A DNA stretch of 64,000 nt. Origin: Bacteroidaceae bacterium. Lineage in GTDB: Bacteria; Bacteroidota; Bacteroidia; Bacteroidales; Bacteroidaceae. The position numbers were made by a program, and so were the translations under genes. This document shows positions 30,501 through 38,587 of the stretch, in pieces (the stretch's first letter is position 1; the number at the start of each line of letters is the position of its first letter). Where the stretch lies: positions 1 through 64,000 of the forward strand of contig JAFSRW010000042.1 of the NCBI GenBank assembly GCA_017445925.1, written 5' to 3'. The notes below the pieces were generated by a model. It worked only from the letters and a program-made list of their open reading frames with translations. It was not told where the DNA came from and searched no databases.

Positions 30501-32073
30501 CGGAGGCAACCACCTGAAAGGCGGCACCGTAAAGGTCACAACGCTGTCCAATCAGTATTCAGCCACAGGCAACCTGGGCTCCCTTACCACAAAGGCCGAC
30601 CTCTTCACGATGGAGGAAGGCGCTGCTCTGCAAGCCACCAAAGCCATAGAGACCGGCTCACCCATGAAGATGGTAGGTGAAAAAGGAGGAGTCATCAATG
30701 CCGCTGCTGATTTCAAGATGAATGCAGCCCTTTCCGGCACCCTGCTGACCAAGAAAGGCAACGGATGCCTTTATCTGATGCAGGCAGGCACGCTGGAACG
30801 CCTTGTGATGGCGGGCGGCGATGTAGCCATACAGAACAACACACCTGTTAAGAGCATCGAGATACAGACGGGCACCCTTTACGATGATGTGCAGGCCACC
30901 TCTCACGCCCTTACCATACCCAAGGGCAAGTCGGCCACATGGCAACTGACGGGCGTTTATTATACCGCCTACGCCAACAAGTTGACTGGCGAAGGAACGC
31001 TCACCATCATCCCCCGCAATACCGTGCAGCGTGTACGCATTACTGGCGACTGGTCGCAATTCGCAGGCACCGTCAAACATACCACCAAGACCATCTGCCT
31101 CCCTTTTGATAACTCCTCCGGTATGCCTAATGCAACCCTCGATGTAGCTGAGGGTTGTAGTGTTTCCAACGTATGTAAGTCGTTCAGCATTGGTCGACTT
31201 ACCGGCAAAGGTTCGTTACTCCAGCCCATTGCCGACTTCAAGAGCCAGGCTGCCGTCAGCGGTAACAACACCTGGAACGTAGGCAATAGTTGGGAGACCG
31301 GGGGCGACTTCACCTTCGAGGGCACCTTCAAGGACGAGGGCGGCTCCAACAAGTGCCTATTTAATAAGGTAGGCACGTGCAAGATGACCGTCAGCGGCAA
31401 GAGTACCCACTCCGGAGCCACACACATTAAAGGAGGTGAGTTGTGCATAAAGAGCAGCGCTACATTAGGCACAGGAACACTCACGGTGGATAAGAACGGA
31501 ACGCTCTCAGGCGTCACCGCATCCAACAGCAAGCTAACCAACAGCTCCTACTCCATTTCCAACGGCGGTACCCTGCGTGTGGGTACCACCTCTTCACCCA
31601 CAACGGGCGTGATGCGTTTTGGCGGTAAGAGCGTAAGCTTTGCCAGCGAGTCGGTCCTCGAGTTGGGTGTGGCTCAGGCAGCCACCAGCAGCAACACTGG
31701 CGGCACCAGCATTCAGAACATTTCCAAGCTGACCATGAACGGCACCATCCGCATGAATGTTGACCCTTCGGCAGCCGAGAATCTGGCGGTGGGTGACAGC
31801 GTTGTTCTGTGGAAAGATGTCGCCTCTTTCGAGGGAACACCCAAACTGGAGAGCAACATCGTAGATGCTGTAAGATGCTTGGTATGGGACACCACCGACC
31901 TACATAAAGGAATACTTCGCATAGCATACGATAACGAATTGAGTATCAGTTCGGAAGCAAATGACAAAATGAACAACCCACAAACCATTTATACCCTTGA
32001 CGGACGGCACGTCAAACACCCTCGCAAGGGCCAAATAAACATCGTGGAAGGAAAGAAAATTTATCAAAAGTAA
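27574..32073 (+). CDS. PL11 rhamnogalacturonan lyase fused to autotransporter-type beta-strand repeats
   Basis: This 1499-aa protein starts inside the dipeptidase gene (16-bp overlap) with a signal peptide (about 1-21). Residues about 22-620 are family 11 polysaccharide lyase, an eight-bladed propeller that cleaves the rhamnogalacturonan-I backbone with Ca2+: DVDGDGELEILMKFD, GHRASKHFFGAPYL, ADVDLDGRDEIVFGS and FGHGDAEHVGDLNP are visible. Residues about 640-1450 are unlike any lyase: beta-rich repeats such as GDGILTLSKADFTHSGNT, TKQNTGTVTMNVANSYSGGN and KSTHSGATHIKGGEL, typical of autotransporter-associated passenger strands. The end (YTLDGRHVKHPRKGQINIVE, GKKIYQK) is a sorting-type tail. A normal PL11 is about 620-780 aa, so it is more than double length. 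Its stop codon lies in a heptamer repeat. Confidence 0.88.
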   Translation: MVRILISLLIALLTVGTASAQRYTDKLDRGLIGMKVSGGIYLSWRIQADEYYDVTYNVYRDGERVAENLKVSNFTDSSGTINSTYKVAAVVRGEEQTLSKEQKPWTTSYKEIQLKHEDIKSTLVPNDACCADVDGDGELEILMKFDNQSEIEQSYPKNGPVIGGTATKEYSIMECLKLDGTRLWWINCGPNMGDFQNNEQNIVAYDWDQDGKAEVVMRACDGTTIHLADGSTYTVGDPSVNVRPATGGGTNWFVITTGEYLLYLDGETGKVHQCLPYPLPLLESGETDVNKAWGDGYGHRASKHFFGAPYLEGKKPSIFLARGIYTRHKMIAYDVNPQTHTLKERWRWFNNTDGPWKGQGYHNYCVADVDLDGRDEIVFGSMVIDDNGKGLSTTGFGHGDAEHVGDLNPYHHGLEVFACMEDNPGTNYRDATTSKVFFRYTAERDVGRCMAGNFSNKYPGGICTPTGGKPLSTVTAAINNNLVEDGISQNFRIYWDGDLCEETFNYVNGKNTEGCITRYGSWTPIYTCAGSMTNNDTKGTPCYQGDILGDWREEIIMRTANNNIRIYSTPTSTKWRIPSLWYDHQYRNAMVWQMCGYNQPPRPSYFLGELEGITVAPPPLTMTGRVNVPNEGTIGSSLNGQHAIVCETQNSNVTIEAGVAPEVLTFNVPTTYTCSVSGAGISGNARLVKQGDGILTLSKADFTHSGNTDIWGGTLNFDGTMKQSPLWLNRHTELNSDGGEYKSIKADYASVIRPGGANHQGTIITDTLSLGFGSRLSIDLFSKDTQADVIKAKVVKLECKTSSVWKQYGPEYLAPVIELTGHLAEGEQLLTPGKYVIAEISELEGDVADLIIEGLNTQKKKVYTQDGKLIVEIIGLRDAANVIWTGANGNAWDDAETLNFSLKGDDTPFVAGDSVVFADEAQLKSVSIKASVYPASVTVDNTESYTFSGNGSISGDAVFTKQNTGTVTMNVANSYSGGNHLKGGTVKVTTLSNQYSATGNLGSLTTKADLFTMEEGAALQATKAIETGSPMKMVGEKGGVINAAADFKMNAALSGTLLTKKGNGCLYLMQAGTLERLVMAGGDVAIQNNTPVKSIEIQTGTLYDDVQATSHALTIPKGKSATWQLTGVYYTAYANKLTGEGTLTIIPRNTVQRVRITGDWSQFAGTVKHTTKTICLPFDNSSGMPNATLDVAEGCSVSNVCKSFSIGRLTGKGSLLQPIADFKSQAAVSGNNTWNVGNSWETGGDFTFEGTFKDEGGSNKCLFNKVGTCKMTVSGKSTHSGATHIKGGELCIKSSATLGTGTLTVDKNGTLSGVTASNSKLTNSSYSISNGGTLRVGTTSSPTTGVMRFGGKSVSFASESVLELGVAQAATSSNTGGTSIQNISKLTMNGTIRMNVDPSAAENLAVGDSVVLWKDVASFEGTPKLESNIVDAVRCLVWDTTDLHKGILRIAYDNELSISSEANDKMNNPQTIYTLDGRHVKHPRKGQINIVEGKKIYQK

Positions 32074-32103
32074 CAACAGACAACGGACAACAGACAACTG
32101 TCA
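32071..32103 (+). repeat. Heptamer repeat at the PL11 stop codon
   Basis: ACAACAG, ACAACGG, ACAACAG, ACAACTG begin within the TAA stop of the PL11 gene and fill most of the gap before GH127. Confidence 0.75.
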
Positions 32104-32130
32104 AAATATTAACCTAATGTATAAAGTTCA

Positions 32131-35100
32131 ATGAAAAAAAATATCAACTGTCACCTGTCAACTATCAACTATCAACTTTTAATCCTCTTGCTCTGCCTGA
32201 GCAGCGTAATGGCCAAGGGAGAGATTAAGCAAGTACCTTTTACAGACGTACAAGTCAAGGACCAGTTCTGGAAACAACGACTGGACGTGATGCGTAACAC
32301 CACCATCCGTTATGCCTTTCAGAAATGTACCGATGCCGGACAACTGCGCAACTTCGAGTATGCCGGAAAGATTGTAAGCGGCGAGAAGAAGGTCGGAGAG
32401 CTAAAATTCCAGTCGGGCAACCCCTACGATGATGCTGAAGTTTATAAGGTGTTGGAAGGCGCCTCGTACGTGCTGCTGACCCAGAAAGATACAGAGTTGG
32501 AGAACTACTGCGATGGCGTAGTGGACCTTATCTGCTCCGCTCAGGAGCCCGACGGCTACCTGCAGACCAACTTCACCATCCACAACCCGTTACACCCTTG
32601 GTACGAGGGCGAGAAGTGGAAGATGGACTGGAACCTGTCGCACGAGACGTTCAACGTCGGCGAACTCATAGAAGCCGGTATCGCCTACTACATGGCTACG
32701 GGCAAGGACAAACTGCTGAACTGCGCCAAGAAGGCTGCCGATAACATGCTAAGTGTCTTCAATGAGGATGGCATAAAAATGGCCCCTGGTCATGCTGTAG
32801 TGGAGATGGCCTTGGTACGATTGTATGAACTTACACTCGAGGAGCGTTACCTGCAGGGCTGCAAGTTCTTCCTCGACTGCAGGGGCATCCGTAAATTCGA
32901 CCCCACCAGCGGCGACCAACGCGTGAACGGTAAATATTGGCAAGACCATCTGCCTGCCATTCAGCAGCGCACAGCCGAGGGTCACGCCGTACGTGCCCTG
33001 TATTTCTATAGCGGAATGGCCGACTGGGTTCGCTACTCAGGCGACCAAGACTACGAAACAGCCGTAACTGCTATCTGGGACAACATTGCCAGCCGTAAGT
33101 TCTACATCACAGGCGGCTTCGGCGCCCGCGATAACAACGAGGCCTTTGGCGAGGACTACGAGTTGCCCAACGCATCGGCCTACTGCGAGACCTGCGCCTC
33201 GGTAGCCGGTAGTATGTTCAACCTGCGTATGTTCCGTCTGCACGGCGAGGGCAAGTACATAGATATGCTGGAGCGAGCCTTATATAATACGGTATTGGAC
33301 GGCTACGGCATTGCGGGCAAAACGTTCTACTACCCCAACCGTCTGGCATCCAGCAGCAGGGGCGATGCCCGCTCTGAGTGGTTCGGCACCTCGTGCTGTC
33401 CCACCAATCTCTGCAGGCTCATCCCCTCCGTCCCAGGCTATATCTATGCTACTGATGATGATGCCCTCTACTGGAACCTCTTCGTCGCCAGCACCGCAAC
33501 CGCTAAGGTAGGCAATGCCACCATAGGTTTCACCGTCACAGGCTCTTACCCCTACAAAGGCGAAATGAAACTGACACTAAATTCAATTAACAATGAACAA
33601 TTAACAATTAACAATTGTCAATTCGCACTGAAAGTGCGCATCCCTGGTTGGGCCGTCAACAAGCCCGTGGAGAGCGATCTTTACGCCTACACCAATCCCA
33701 CTACTACACCAGTAGTAATAAAGCTGAACGGCGAAGAGGTTGCCTATACCGTTCAAAATGGCTATGCCACCTTGCAGAAGGAATGGCAAGAAGGCGATGT
33801 AGTGGAAGTCCGTCTGCCTATGGATATCCATCAAGTAGTATCTAACGAGAAGCTCAAGACCAATAAGGGCCTCTGCGCTTACGAGTACGGTCCTTTGGTA
33901 TATTGTGCCGAAGGCTTGGATAACGGCAATAAACTGGATAATCTGATAATAGAGACAGGCGCTACGGGCACCACAGCCACAGCCAGTTCTCCCCTATCAA
34001 CGCTCTTCAAGGGCGGCATCCTGCAATTACGCTTCAACACTAATCGCCTTATCCCCTACTTTGCCCGCGCCCATCGTGCTGCCACGCCCATGATGGTGTG
34101 GATACCCACCGATTCCTCACACATCCAGCAGCCCATTAAGTTCATCGACGAGGTGAAGATTTGCAACGATGCCAGCGAGAAAGCCCACAACCTGCAAGGC
34201 AACAATATGCGCACAGGTACCGATCTGGGTTGGCGTGATGCCCTTAACGGATGGATAAGCTACGAACTTAAGATTGACCCCGAGCAGCCTATGGACTTCA
34301 TCACCCGCCAATGGGGAAGCGACGGCGGGAATCGCCGTTACAACATCTACTGTAACGGCACCCTATTCTCGTACGACGAGGTCAACAACTTTGCCCCAGG
34401 CGAGTACTACTACATGCGTCACCCCATCCCCTTCGAGCTGACAAAGGGCAAGGAGAAGGTTACCATAAAGATGCAGTCAGCCTCGTCAGACGATATTGTA
34501 GGCGGTCTGTACGGAGCCTATACAGCCCTCTCGCAGGATGTTCCCGAAGGCACCATTCCCGTAGATAATATGTGGACCACACGCAGCACCTCGCTCACCA
34601 GCCACAAGTACAGCAGCAATGGCGGCAGCGGCTCGTTCCGAGGCAGGACCTGGGTGGACGGCTCAGGCAAGACCGGTCAGAGTTGGACCATGAAGGTCAA
34701 CGCCACCAACCGCAACTATCTGATGCTCCTCTTCTGGGGCGATGAGAGCGACACCCGCAACTTCGACATCATGTGCGACGATGTGCTGGTAGCACAGGAA
34801 AGCCTTTGCCACAACGATCCCGGGCGGTTTATGATGCGCTGCTACCCCATCCCCGAGGAAGGTACCAGCGGTAAGAAAAACGTGAAGATACGCCTCACCT
34901 CCCCCAGCGGCACCAAGACCGGCGGCATCTTCTACGCCTACATGCTATCTACCAAAGACGATGCAACGTCAATTCGACCCCTCTCCATCTCCCCCGAGGG
35001 GGAGAGAACAAACACCTTCCCTCGGGAAGGTTGGGATGGGGTCTGGTACGACCTCAGTGGCCGAAGGGTTAACTATCAACTGTCACCTGTCAACTCTCAA

Positions 35101-35139
35101 CTAATCATCGCCAACGGCAAAAAAGTGGTAGTAAAATGA
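32131..35139 (+). CDS. Secreted GH127 beta-L-arabinofuranosidase-like enzyme, multidomain
   Basis: This 1002-aa protein has a catalytic (alpha/alpha)6 barrel (about 30-440) of family 127. The Zn site and nucleophile are recognisable: Glu353-x-Cys355 (YCETCAS) and Cys422-Cys423 (SCCPTNLC), equivalent in spacing to the Glu/Cys/Cys/Cys site of HypBA1, where a cysteine is the nucleophile. A beta domain follows, then two related carbohydrate-binding-like domains (about 690-800 and 820-940; WRDALNGWISYELKI and FRGRTWVDGSGKTGQSW) and a sorting-type tail (WYDLSGRRV...NGKKVVVK). Repeats are translated in the signal peptide, in LNSINNEQLTINN (33585-33622), in RPLSISPEGERTNTFPREGW (34988-35030) and in the tail. 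It overlaps the next gene by 4 bp. Substrate: probably arabinofuranosides of pectin; the family also includes other specificities. Confidence 0.9.
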   Translation: MKKNINCHLSTINYQLLILLLCLSSVMAKGEIKQVPFTDVQVKDQFWKQRLDVMRNTTIRYAFQKCTDAGQLRNFEYAGKIVSGEKKVGELKFQSGNPYDDAEVYKVLEGASYVLLTQKDTELENYCDGVVDLICSAQEPDGYLQTNFTIHNPLHPWYEGEKWKMDWNLSHETFNVGELIEAGIAYYMATGKDKLLNCAKKAADNMLSVFNEDGIKMAPGHAVVEMALVRLYELTLEERYLQGCKFFLDCRGIRKFDPTSGDQRVNGKYWQDHLPAIQQRTAEGHAVRALYFYSGMADWVRYSGDQDYETAVTAIWDNIASRKFYITGGFGARDNNEAFGEDYELPNASAYCETCASVAGSMFNLRMFRLHGEGKYIDMLERALYNTVLDGYGIAGKTFYYPNRLASSSRGDARSEWFGTSCCPTNLCRLIPSVPGYIYATDDDALYWNLFVASTATAKVGNATIGFTVTGSYPYKGEMKLTLNSINNEQLTINNCQFALKVRIPGWAVNKPVESDLYAYTNPTTTPVVIKLNGEEVAYTVQNGYATLQKEWQEGDVVEVRLPMDIHQVVSNEKLKTNKGLCAYEYGPLVYCAEGLDNGNKLDNLIIETGATGTTATASSPLSTLFKGGILQLRFNTNRLIPYFARAHRAATPMMVWIPTDSSHIQQPIKFIDEVKICNDASEKAHNLQGNNMRTGTDLGWRDALNGWISYELKIDPEQPMDFITRQWGSDGGNRRYNIYCNGTLFSYDEVNNFAPGEYYYMRHPIPFELTKGKEKVTIKMQSASSDDIVGGLYGAYTALSQDVPEGTIPVDNMWTTRSTSLTSHKYSSNGGSGSFRGRTWVDGSGKTGQSWTMKVNATNRNYLMLLFWGDESDTRNFDIMCDDVLVAQESLCHNDPGRFMMRCYPIPEEGTSGKKNVKIRLTSPSGTKTGGIFYAYMLSTKDDATSIRPLSISPEGERTNTFPREGWDGVWYDLSGRRVNYQLSPVNSQLIIANGKKVVVK
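32144..32178 (+). repeat. Heptamer array encoding the GH127 signal peptide
   Basis: TCAACTG, TCACCTG, TCAACTA, TCAACTA, TCAACTT are translated as the polar front (NCHLSTINYQL) of the signal peptide. The hydrophobic core follows immediately. A near-identical array begins the next gene. Confidence 0.88.
33585..33622 (+). repeat. In-frame heptamer array in GH127
   Basis: TTAACAA, TGAACAA, TTAACAA, TTAACAA, TTGTCAA are translated as SINNEQLTINNCQ at a loop after the catalytic barrel, just before the KVRIPGW strand conserved in the family. Confidence 0.85.
34988..35030 (+). repeat. Two adjacent in-frame palindromes in GH127
   Basis: TCTCCCCC-GA-GGGGGAGA (34988-35005) and CCTTCCC-TC-GGGAAGG (35015-35030) stand side by side and are translated just before the sorting tail. 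Confidence 0.8.
35069..35103 (+). repeat. Heptamer array in the GH127 sorting tail
   Basis: TCAACTG, TCACCTG, TCAACTC, TCAACTA are translated as NYQLSPVNSQL between GRRV and NGKKVVVK. The same position is occupied by a repeat in two other proteins of this window. Confidence 0.85.
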
Positions 35140-36146
35140 AAAAAATTATCAACTGTCACCTGTCAACTCTCAACTGTCAACTTTTAATCCTCCTGCTTTG
35201 CCTGAGCAGCGCTCCCGCTACAGCGCAGCAGATGATGTTCGAGGATACCAGCAGGATTGGGCAGCCTTACGCCAAAGACCCGCATGTGGTGCGGTTCAAG
35301 GGGCGCTACCTTATGTACTACTCCATTCCACCCCGCCAGTGGAACGGTATGGAAGGTTGGAACATAGGCATTGCCGAGAGCAAGGACCTGATAAACTGGA
35401 AACGTGTGGGCGAGATAACCCCACAGCCCGGACTGGATTACGAGAAGAAAGGCCTCTGCGCCCCCGGAGCCTTAGTCAGGAAGGGCAAGGTGCACCTCTT
35501 CTATCAGACCTACGGCAACGGCCCTAAGGATGCCATCTGTCATGCAGTATCTAAGGACGGCATCACCTTCGAGCGCGACAAGACCAACCCCATCTTCCAC
35601 CCCGAGCCGTCCGGCTGGACCTGCGGCAGAGCCATAGATGCCGAGGTAGCCTACTTTAAGGGCAAATACTACCTGTACTTTGCTACACGCGACCCCGAGT
35701 TCAAGATTCAGAAGCTGGGTGTAGCCGTAGCCGATAAGAAGACCGACTTCTCCCGTTCATCGTGGCAGTTGGCTACCGACGAGAGCATTCTCTTCCCCCA
35801 GCTCCCATGGGAAGGCGAATGTGTAGAAGGTGCCAGCATCTGCGTAAAGGACGGGCAGATGTGGCTGTTCTATGCCGGCGCCTACAACAACAGTCCCCAG
35901 CAGATAGGCGTAGCCAGCAGTCAGGACGGCATCCACTTCACCCGCCTCAGCGATAAACCCTTCAAGCCCAACGGCAAGCCCGGCGAGTGGAACAGCAGCG
36001 AGAGCGGTCATCCTCACCTCTTCACTGACAAGAACCAACGCACCTACCTCTTCTATCAGGGCAATCCCGACCACGGCAAAACCTGGCGCATCACCCAGGA
36101 AGAAGTCCATTGGGAGAACGGCAAACCCCGACTTCTTGGGTTATAG
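35136..36146 (+). CDS. Secreted five-bladed propeller glycosidase, GH43-like
   Basis: This 336-aa protein belongs to the GH43/GH117/GH130 beta-propeller group. After a signal peptide (about 1-30), YAKDPHVVRFKGRYLMYYSI holds the early catalytic Asp of the propeller, and the repeated strand motifs (KGKVHLFYQTYG, KGKYYLYFATRD, DGQMWLFYAGAY, QRTYLFYQGNPD) mark successive blades. Blade entries such as CGRAIDAEV and CVEGASI could carry the other acids. I cannot fix the family. It overlaps GH127 by 4 bp (ATGA), so it is translationally coupled. Its first ~75 bp are nearly identical to the first ~75 bp of the GH127 gene, including a heptamer array, which suggests gene conversion of a signal-peptide module. 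Confidence 0.72.
   Translation: MKKIINCHLSTLNCQLLILLLCLSSAPATAQQMMFEDTSRIGQPYAKDPHVVRFKGRYLMYYSIPPRQWNGMEGWNIGIAESKDLINWKRVGEITPQPGLDYEKKGLCAPGALVRKGKVHLFYQTYGNGPKDAICHAVSKDGITFERDKTNPIFHPEPSGWTCGRAIDAEVAYFKGKYYLYFATRDPEFKIQKLGVAVADKKTDFSRSSWQLATDESILFPQLPWEGECVEGASICVKDGQMWLFYAGAYNNSPQQIGVASSQDGIHFTRLSDKPFKPNGKPGEWNSSESGHPHLFTDKNQRTYLFYQGNPDHGKTWRITQEEVHWENGKPRLLGL
35149..35183 (+). repeat. Heptamer array encoding the GH43-like signal peptide
   Basis: TCAACTG, TCACCTG, TCAACTC, TCAACTG, TCAACTT are translated as NCHLSTLNCQL. The array and the following hydrophobic core almost duplicate those of GH127. Confidence 0.88.
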
Positions 36147-36202
36147 GTTGTAGAGACTTTGGCTTCGGTTTTTATACGTAGTTCCGTTTTTCATTTGTTT
36201 CT

Positions 36203-36233
36203 TTTGGTAGTTCAAAATTTGTTTGTACTTTTG
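36203..36233 (+). promoter_or_regulatory. Promoter of the DUF3089 gene
   Basis: TTTG (36203-36206), 19 nt, TACTTTTG (36226-36233). It places the transcript start near 36240 and thereby excludes the upstream in-frame start at 36159 for the DUF3089 gene. Confidence 0.75.
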
Positions 36234-36254
36234 CTCTACAAATTGCCAATATCA

Positions 36255-37247
36255 ATGACACAGAAAAATATCATGAATAAAAAAGTAATATGGATGCTCG
36301 TCGCCATCCTGACTATCTGCGGCGCAATATGGTATGCAACTTGCACATCGAATGACGGCAACACCTCTGATGCCTATGTTTTTATCCCCAAAGCACCGGA
36401 CTACGACAACACAACGATGTGGGTAACTGCCGACGGTGACACCGACAACACTGGAGCAGACATCTTCTATGTGGTATCGACATGGGAAGAGGATTGGACG
36501 GATGCCAACGGACGTACAAGCCACTACGCTGATGTATGGAACCCCACGCATCGCGAACACATGGCGACGGAAATTAACAAGGTGGCGGCGTACATGTCGC
36601 CCGGCAACCGTTTTTTCGCGCCATTCTACCGCCATACAACCATCGAGGCATTCCTGACGCAAAATGAGGACACCATCCATAACCGTACCCGTTTGGCAAT
36701 GGATGATGTTTGCAAAGCCTTTGATCACTTTCAGGTTCATCGTGACAAGAGCCGTCCACTCATCATTGCAGGCTTCAGTCAAGGAGGTTTGGCTGTGGTG
36801 GAACTGCTAAAGCACATCGATGACGAAACCTATAGCCAATTGGCAGCAGCATACATCCTTGGTTATAAAGTAACCCCAGAGGATACACTCCAATGCAAAC
36901 GTATCAAGGCTGCACAGAACGAGGAGGACACTGGGGTTAGCATTTGCTACAACACCGTTAAGGACGTGAAATTCATCCAGCCCGTCATCGCTGCCACCTG
37001 CATGGGCATCAACCCCGTGAATTGGCGCACGGATGCCACGCCTGCCACGCTCCACGATACTATCACCGTCACGCTGTCACCAGAATACCACGTCCTTGTG
37101 GTCAGCGGCTATAGTGGCTCAGAATATCCAGCCTACAAAAACTTCCTCAACGTAGGCGACATTCACAGTTGTGAGCCGTGGCTTTACAGCGAGTGCCTTG
37201 CAAAGAACATCGCCGTAAGAGCCAAGAAGTGGCGTGAAAAGAAATAA
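36255..37247 (+). CDS. DUF3089 family alpha/beta-hydrolase-like protein
   Basis: The ATG at 36255 (MTQKNIMNKKVIWMLVAILT) is chosen because the promoter lies at 36203-36233; MNKK at 36273 is also possible. An amino hydrophobic segment (about 11-25, followed by CTSN) makes it a membrane-anchored or lipoprotein-like periplasmic protein. The 330-aa body has the DUF3089 pattern: ADIFYVVSTWEEDW, PFYRHTTIEAF and GFSQGG, where Ser175 is the expected nucleophile of an alpha/beta-hydrolase, plus a late His in GDIHSCEPWLY. Known members resemble lysophospholipases or esterases, but the substrate is unknown. It has its own promoter and no operon partner is evident. Confidence 0.78.
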   Translation: MTQKNIMNKKVIWMLVAILTICGAIWYATCTSNDGNTSDAYVFIPKAPDYDNTTMWVTADGDTDNTGADIFYVVSTWEEDWTDANGRTSHYADVWNPTHREHMATEINKVAAYMSPGNRFFAPFYRHTTIEAFLTQNEDTIHNRTRLAMDDVCKAFDHFQVHRDKSRPLIIAGFSQGGLAVVELLKHIDDETYSQLAAAYILGYKVTPEDTLQCKRIKAAQNEEDTGVSICYNTVKDVKFIQPVIAATCMGINPVNWRTDATPATLHDTITVTLSPEYHVLVVSGYSGSEYPAYKNFLNVGDIHSCEPWLYSECLAKNIAVRAKKWREKK

Positions 37248-37277
37248 AAGAACAACAATAATAAAAACACTTGGAAA

Positions 37278-37309
37278 TTTGCACAACTTGGAAAAGTATG
37301 CTAACTTTG
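37278..37309 (+). promoter_or_regulatory. Promoter of the acyltransferase-sdaA unit
   Basis: TTTG (37278-37281), 20 nt, TAACTTTG (37302-37309), 26 bp before the acyltransferase ATG. Confidence 0.75.
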
Positions 37310-37334
37310 TCGACAAATAATTAGAATAACAACA

Positions 37335-38534
37335 ATGAAAGAACGTATCCCCTTTGTTGACTGGCTTCGTGCCGTGGCCTGTTTTATGGTTATGCTGGTT
37401 CATGCCGCAGAGAATTTTTACGGCGTAGTAACAGAAAAAGCTATTGAAAGCATCCCTGGTGGAGCCGAGAAATTAGCTGGTTTTGCAACCAATACGGGGG
37501 GCATGGCTGGTGATAAAGCAGTTCTGCTTAACGAGGCAAACCGTTTCTGGGTTGCATTCTACGATGGCGGTGTAGCCCGTACTTGCGTGCCACTGTTTAT
37601 GGTTATGTCAGCTTTTTTGCTGGTGCCTATGAAAGCCGATGTAAGCATGGGGCAGTTCTACAAACGTCGTTTCCTTCGCATACTCCCTCCCATGATTATC
37701 TTTATGCTGCTCTACGCCACTCTTCCTGTACTATGGGGCGAGATGACATGGGACGATACCCTACGTATTCTGCCTACCCTACCCTTTAACTTCCCTGAGA
37801 ACGCAGGACATTTGTGGTTTATGTATCCGCTCATCAGCCTATACCTTATTATACCTGTGGTTTCTCCGTGGCTGGAACGTGCCAGTGCCAAGGACGAACG
37901 CACCTTCATATGGCTCTTTGTCCTAAGCACATTCATCCCCTGGCTGCATACCTTTGTAACCCCAGAGTTGTGGGGCGAGTGCTTCTGGAATCGCTACAGT
38001 ATGCTGTGGTACTGCTCTGGCTTCTTAGGCTATCTGGTTATTGCCCACTACATACGCTTCCACTTAAACTGGACACGCAGTAAACGCTTAAAACTTGGCG
38101 CGCTGTACTTCCTGATGGGAGCAGCGTTCACGGCTTGGTCGTTCTGGTGGAAGGGCGAACCCCTCTGCCCTATTGCCACGCCTGAACTGGAATGGTCGTG
38201 GGAGTTCTGCACGCCCAATGTAGCTCTGGCTACCTCCGGTGCCTTCCTGCTGTTTAGCTGCATAGGTGCTAAGGAAGACGGAACATCACGTCAGGACTAC
38301 AAGGCACCCCGACTGATAACGGAATTGGCAAAACTATCCTTTGGCATGTATCTGATGCACATTTTCTATTTGAGCAACATAGCTGCAGTATTCGTTCAGG
38401 ACAACCCTGCTGCGCCAATCATTCCAGTATGGGCTGCCATTCCCTGCATGGCAATCATCTGCTACATCTGCTGTGCAATAACAACAAAACTGATATCTCT
38501 GCTGCCTGGCAGTAAGTGGATTGTGGGATGTTGA
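37335..38534 (+). CDS. Acyltransferase 3 family membrane protein
   Basis: This 399-aa integral membrane protein shows the family start FVDWLRAVACFMVMLVHAAE, in which Arg12 and His23 correspond to the conserved catalytic region. About ten transmembrane helices follow (for example MIIFMLLYATLPVLW, LGALYFLMGAAFTAW, YLMHIFYLSNIAAVF). Such proteins O-acetylate or succinylate surface glycans, exopolysaccharide or peptidoglycan-linked sugars. The specific acceptor is unknown. sdaA starts 45 bp downstream across a palindrome and heptamers, so the two may be co-transcribed without being functionally related. Confidence 0.85.
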   Translation: MKERIPFVDWLRAVACFMVMLVHAAENFYGVVTEKAIESIPGGAEKLAGFATNTGGMAGDKAVLLNEANRFWVAFYDGGVARTCVPLFMVMSAFLLVPMKADVSMGQFYKRRFLRILPPMIIFMLLYATLPVLWGEMTWDDTLRILPTLPFNFPENAGHLWFMYPLISLYLIIPVVSPWLERASAKDERTFIWLFVLSTFIPWLHTFVTPELWGECFWNRYSMLWYCSGFLGYLVIAHYIRFHLNWTRSKRLKLGALYFLMGAAFTAWSFWWKGEPLCPIATPELEWSWEFCTPNVALATSGAFLLFSCIGAKEDGTSRQDYKAPRLITELAKLSFGMYLMHIFYLSNIAAVFVQDNPAAPIIPVWAAIPCMAIICYICCAITTKLISLLPGSKWIVGC

Positions 38535-38587
38535 CCCCCTCCCCCCCCTTTAGGGGGAACTAAGAATGAACAATGAACAATGAAAAC
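38535..38587 (+). repeat. Palindrome plus heptamers covering the sdaA start codon
   Basis: CCCCCTCC...TAGGGGG (38535-38557) is followed by AATGAAC, AATGAAC, AATGAAA (38565-38585). The sdaA start codon is in the last unit, and the earlier units offer two further ATG triplets in other frames. Confidence 0.75.

Noticed and set aside
36159..36254. Longer start for the DUF3089 gene
   Set aside because: The consensus promoter (36203-36233) lies inside this extension, so translation must begin later.
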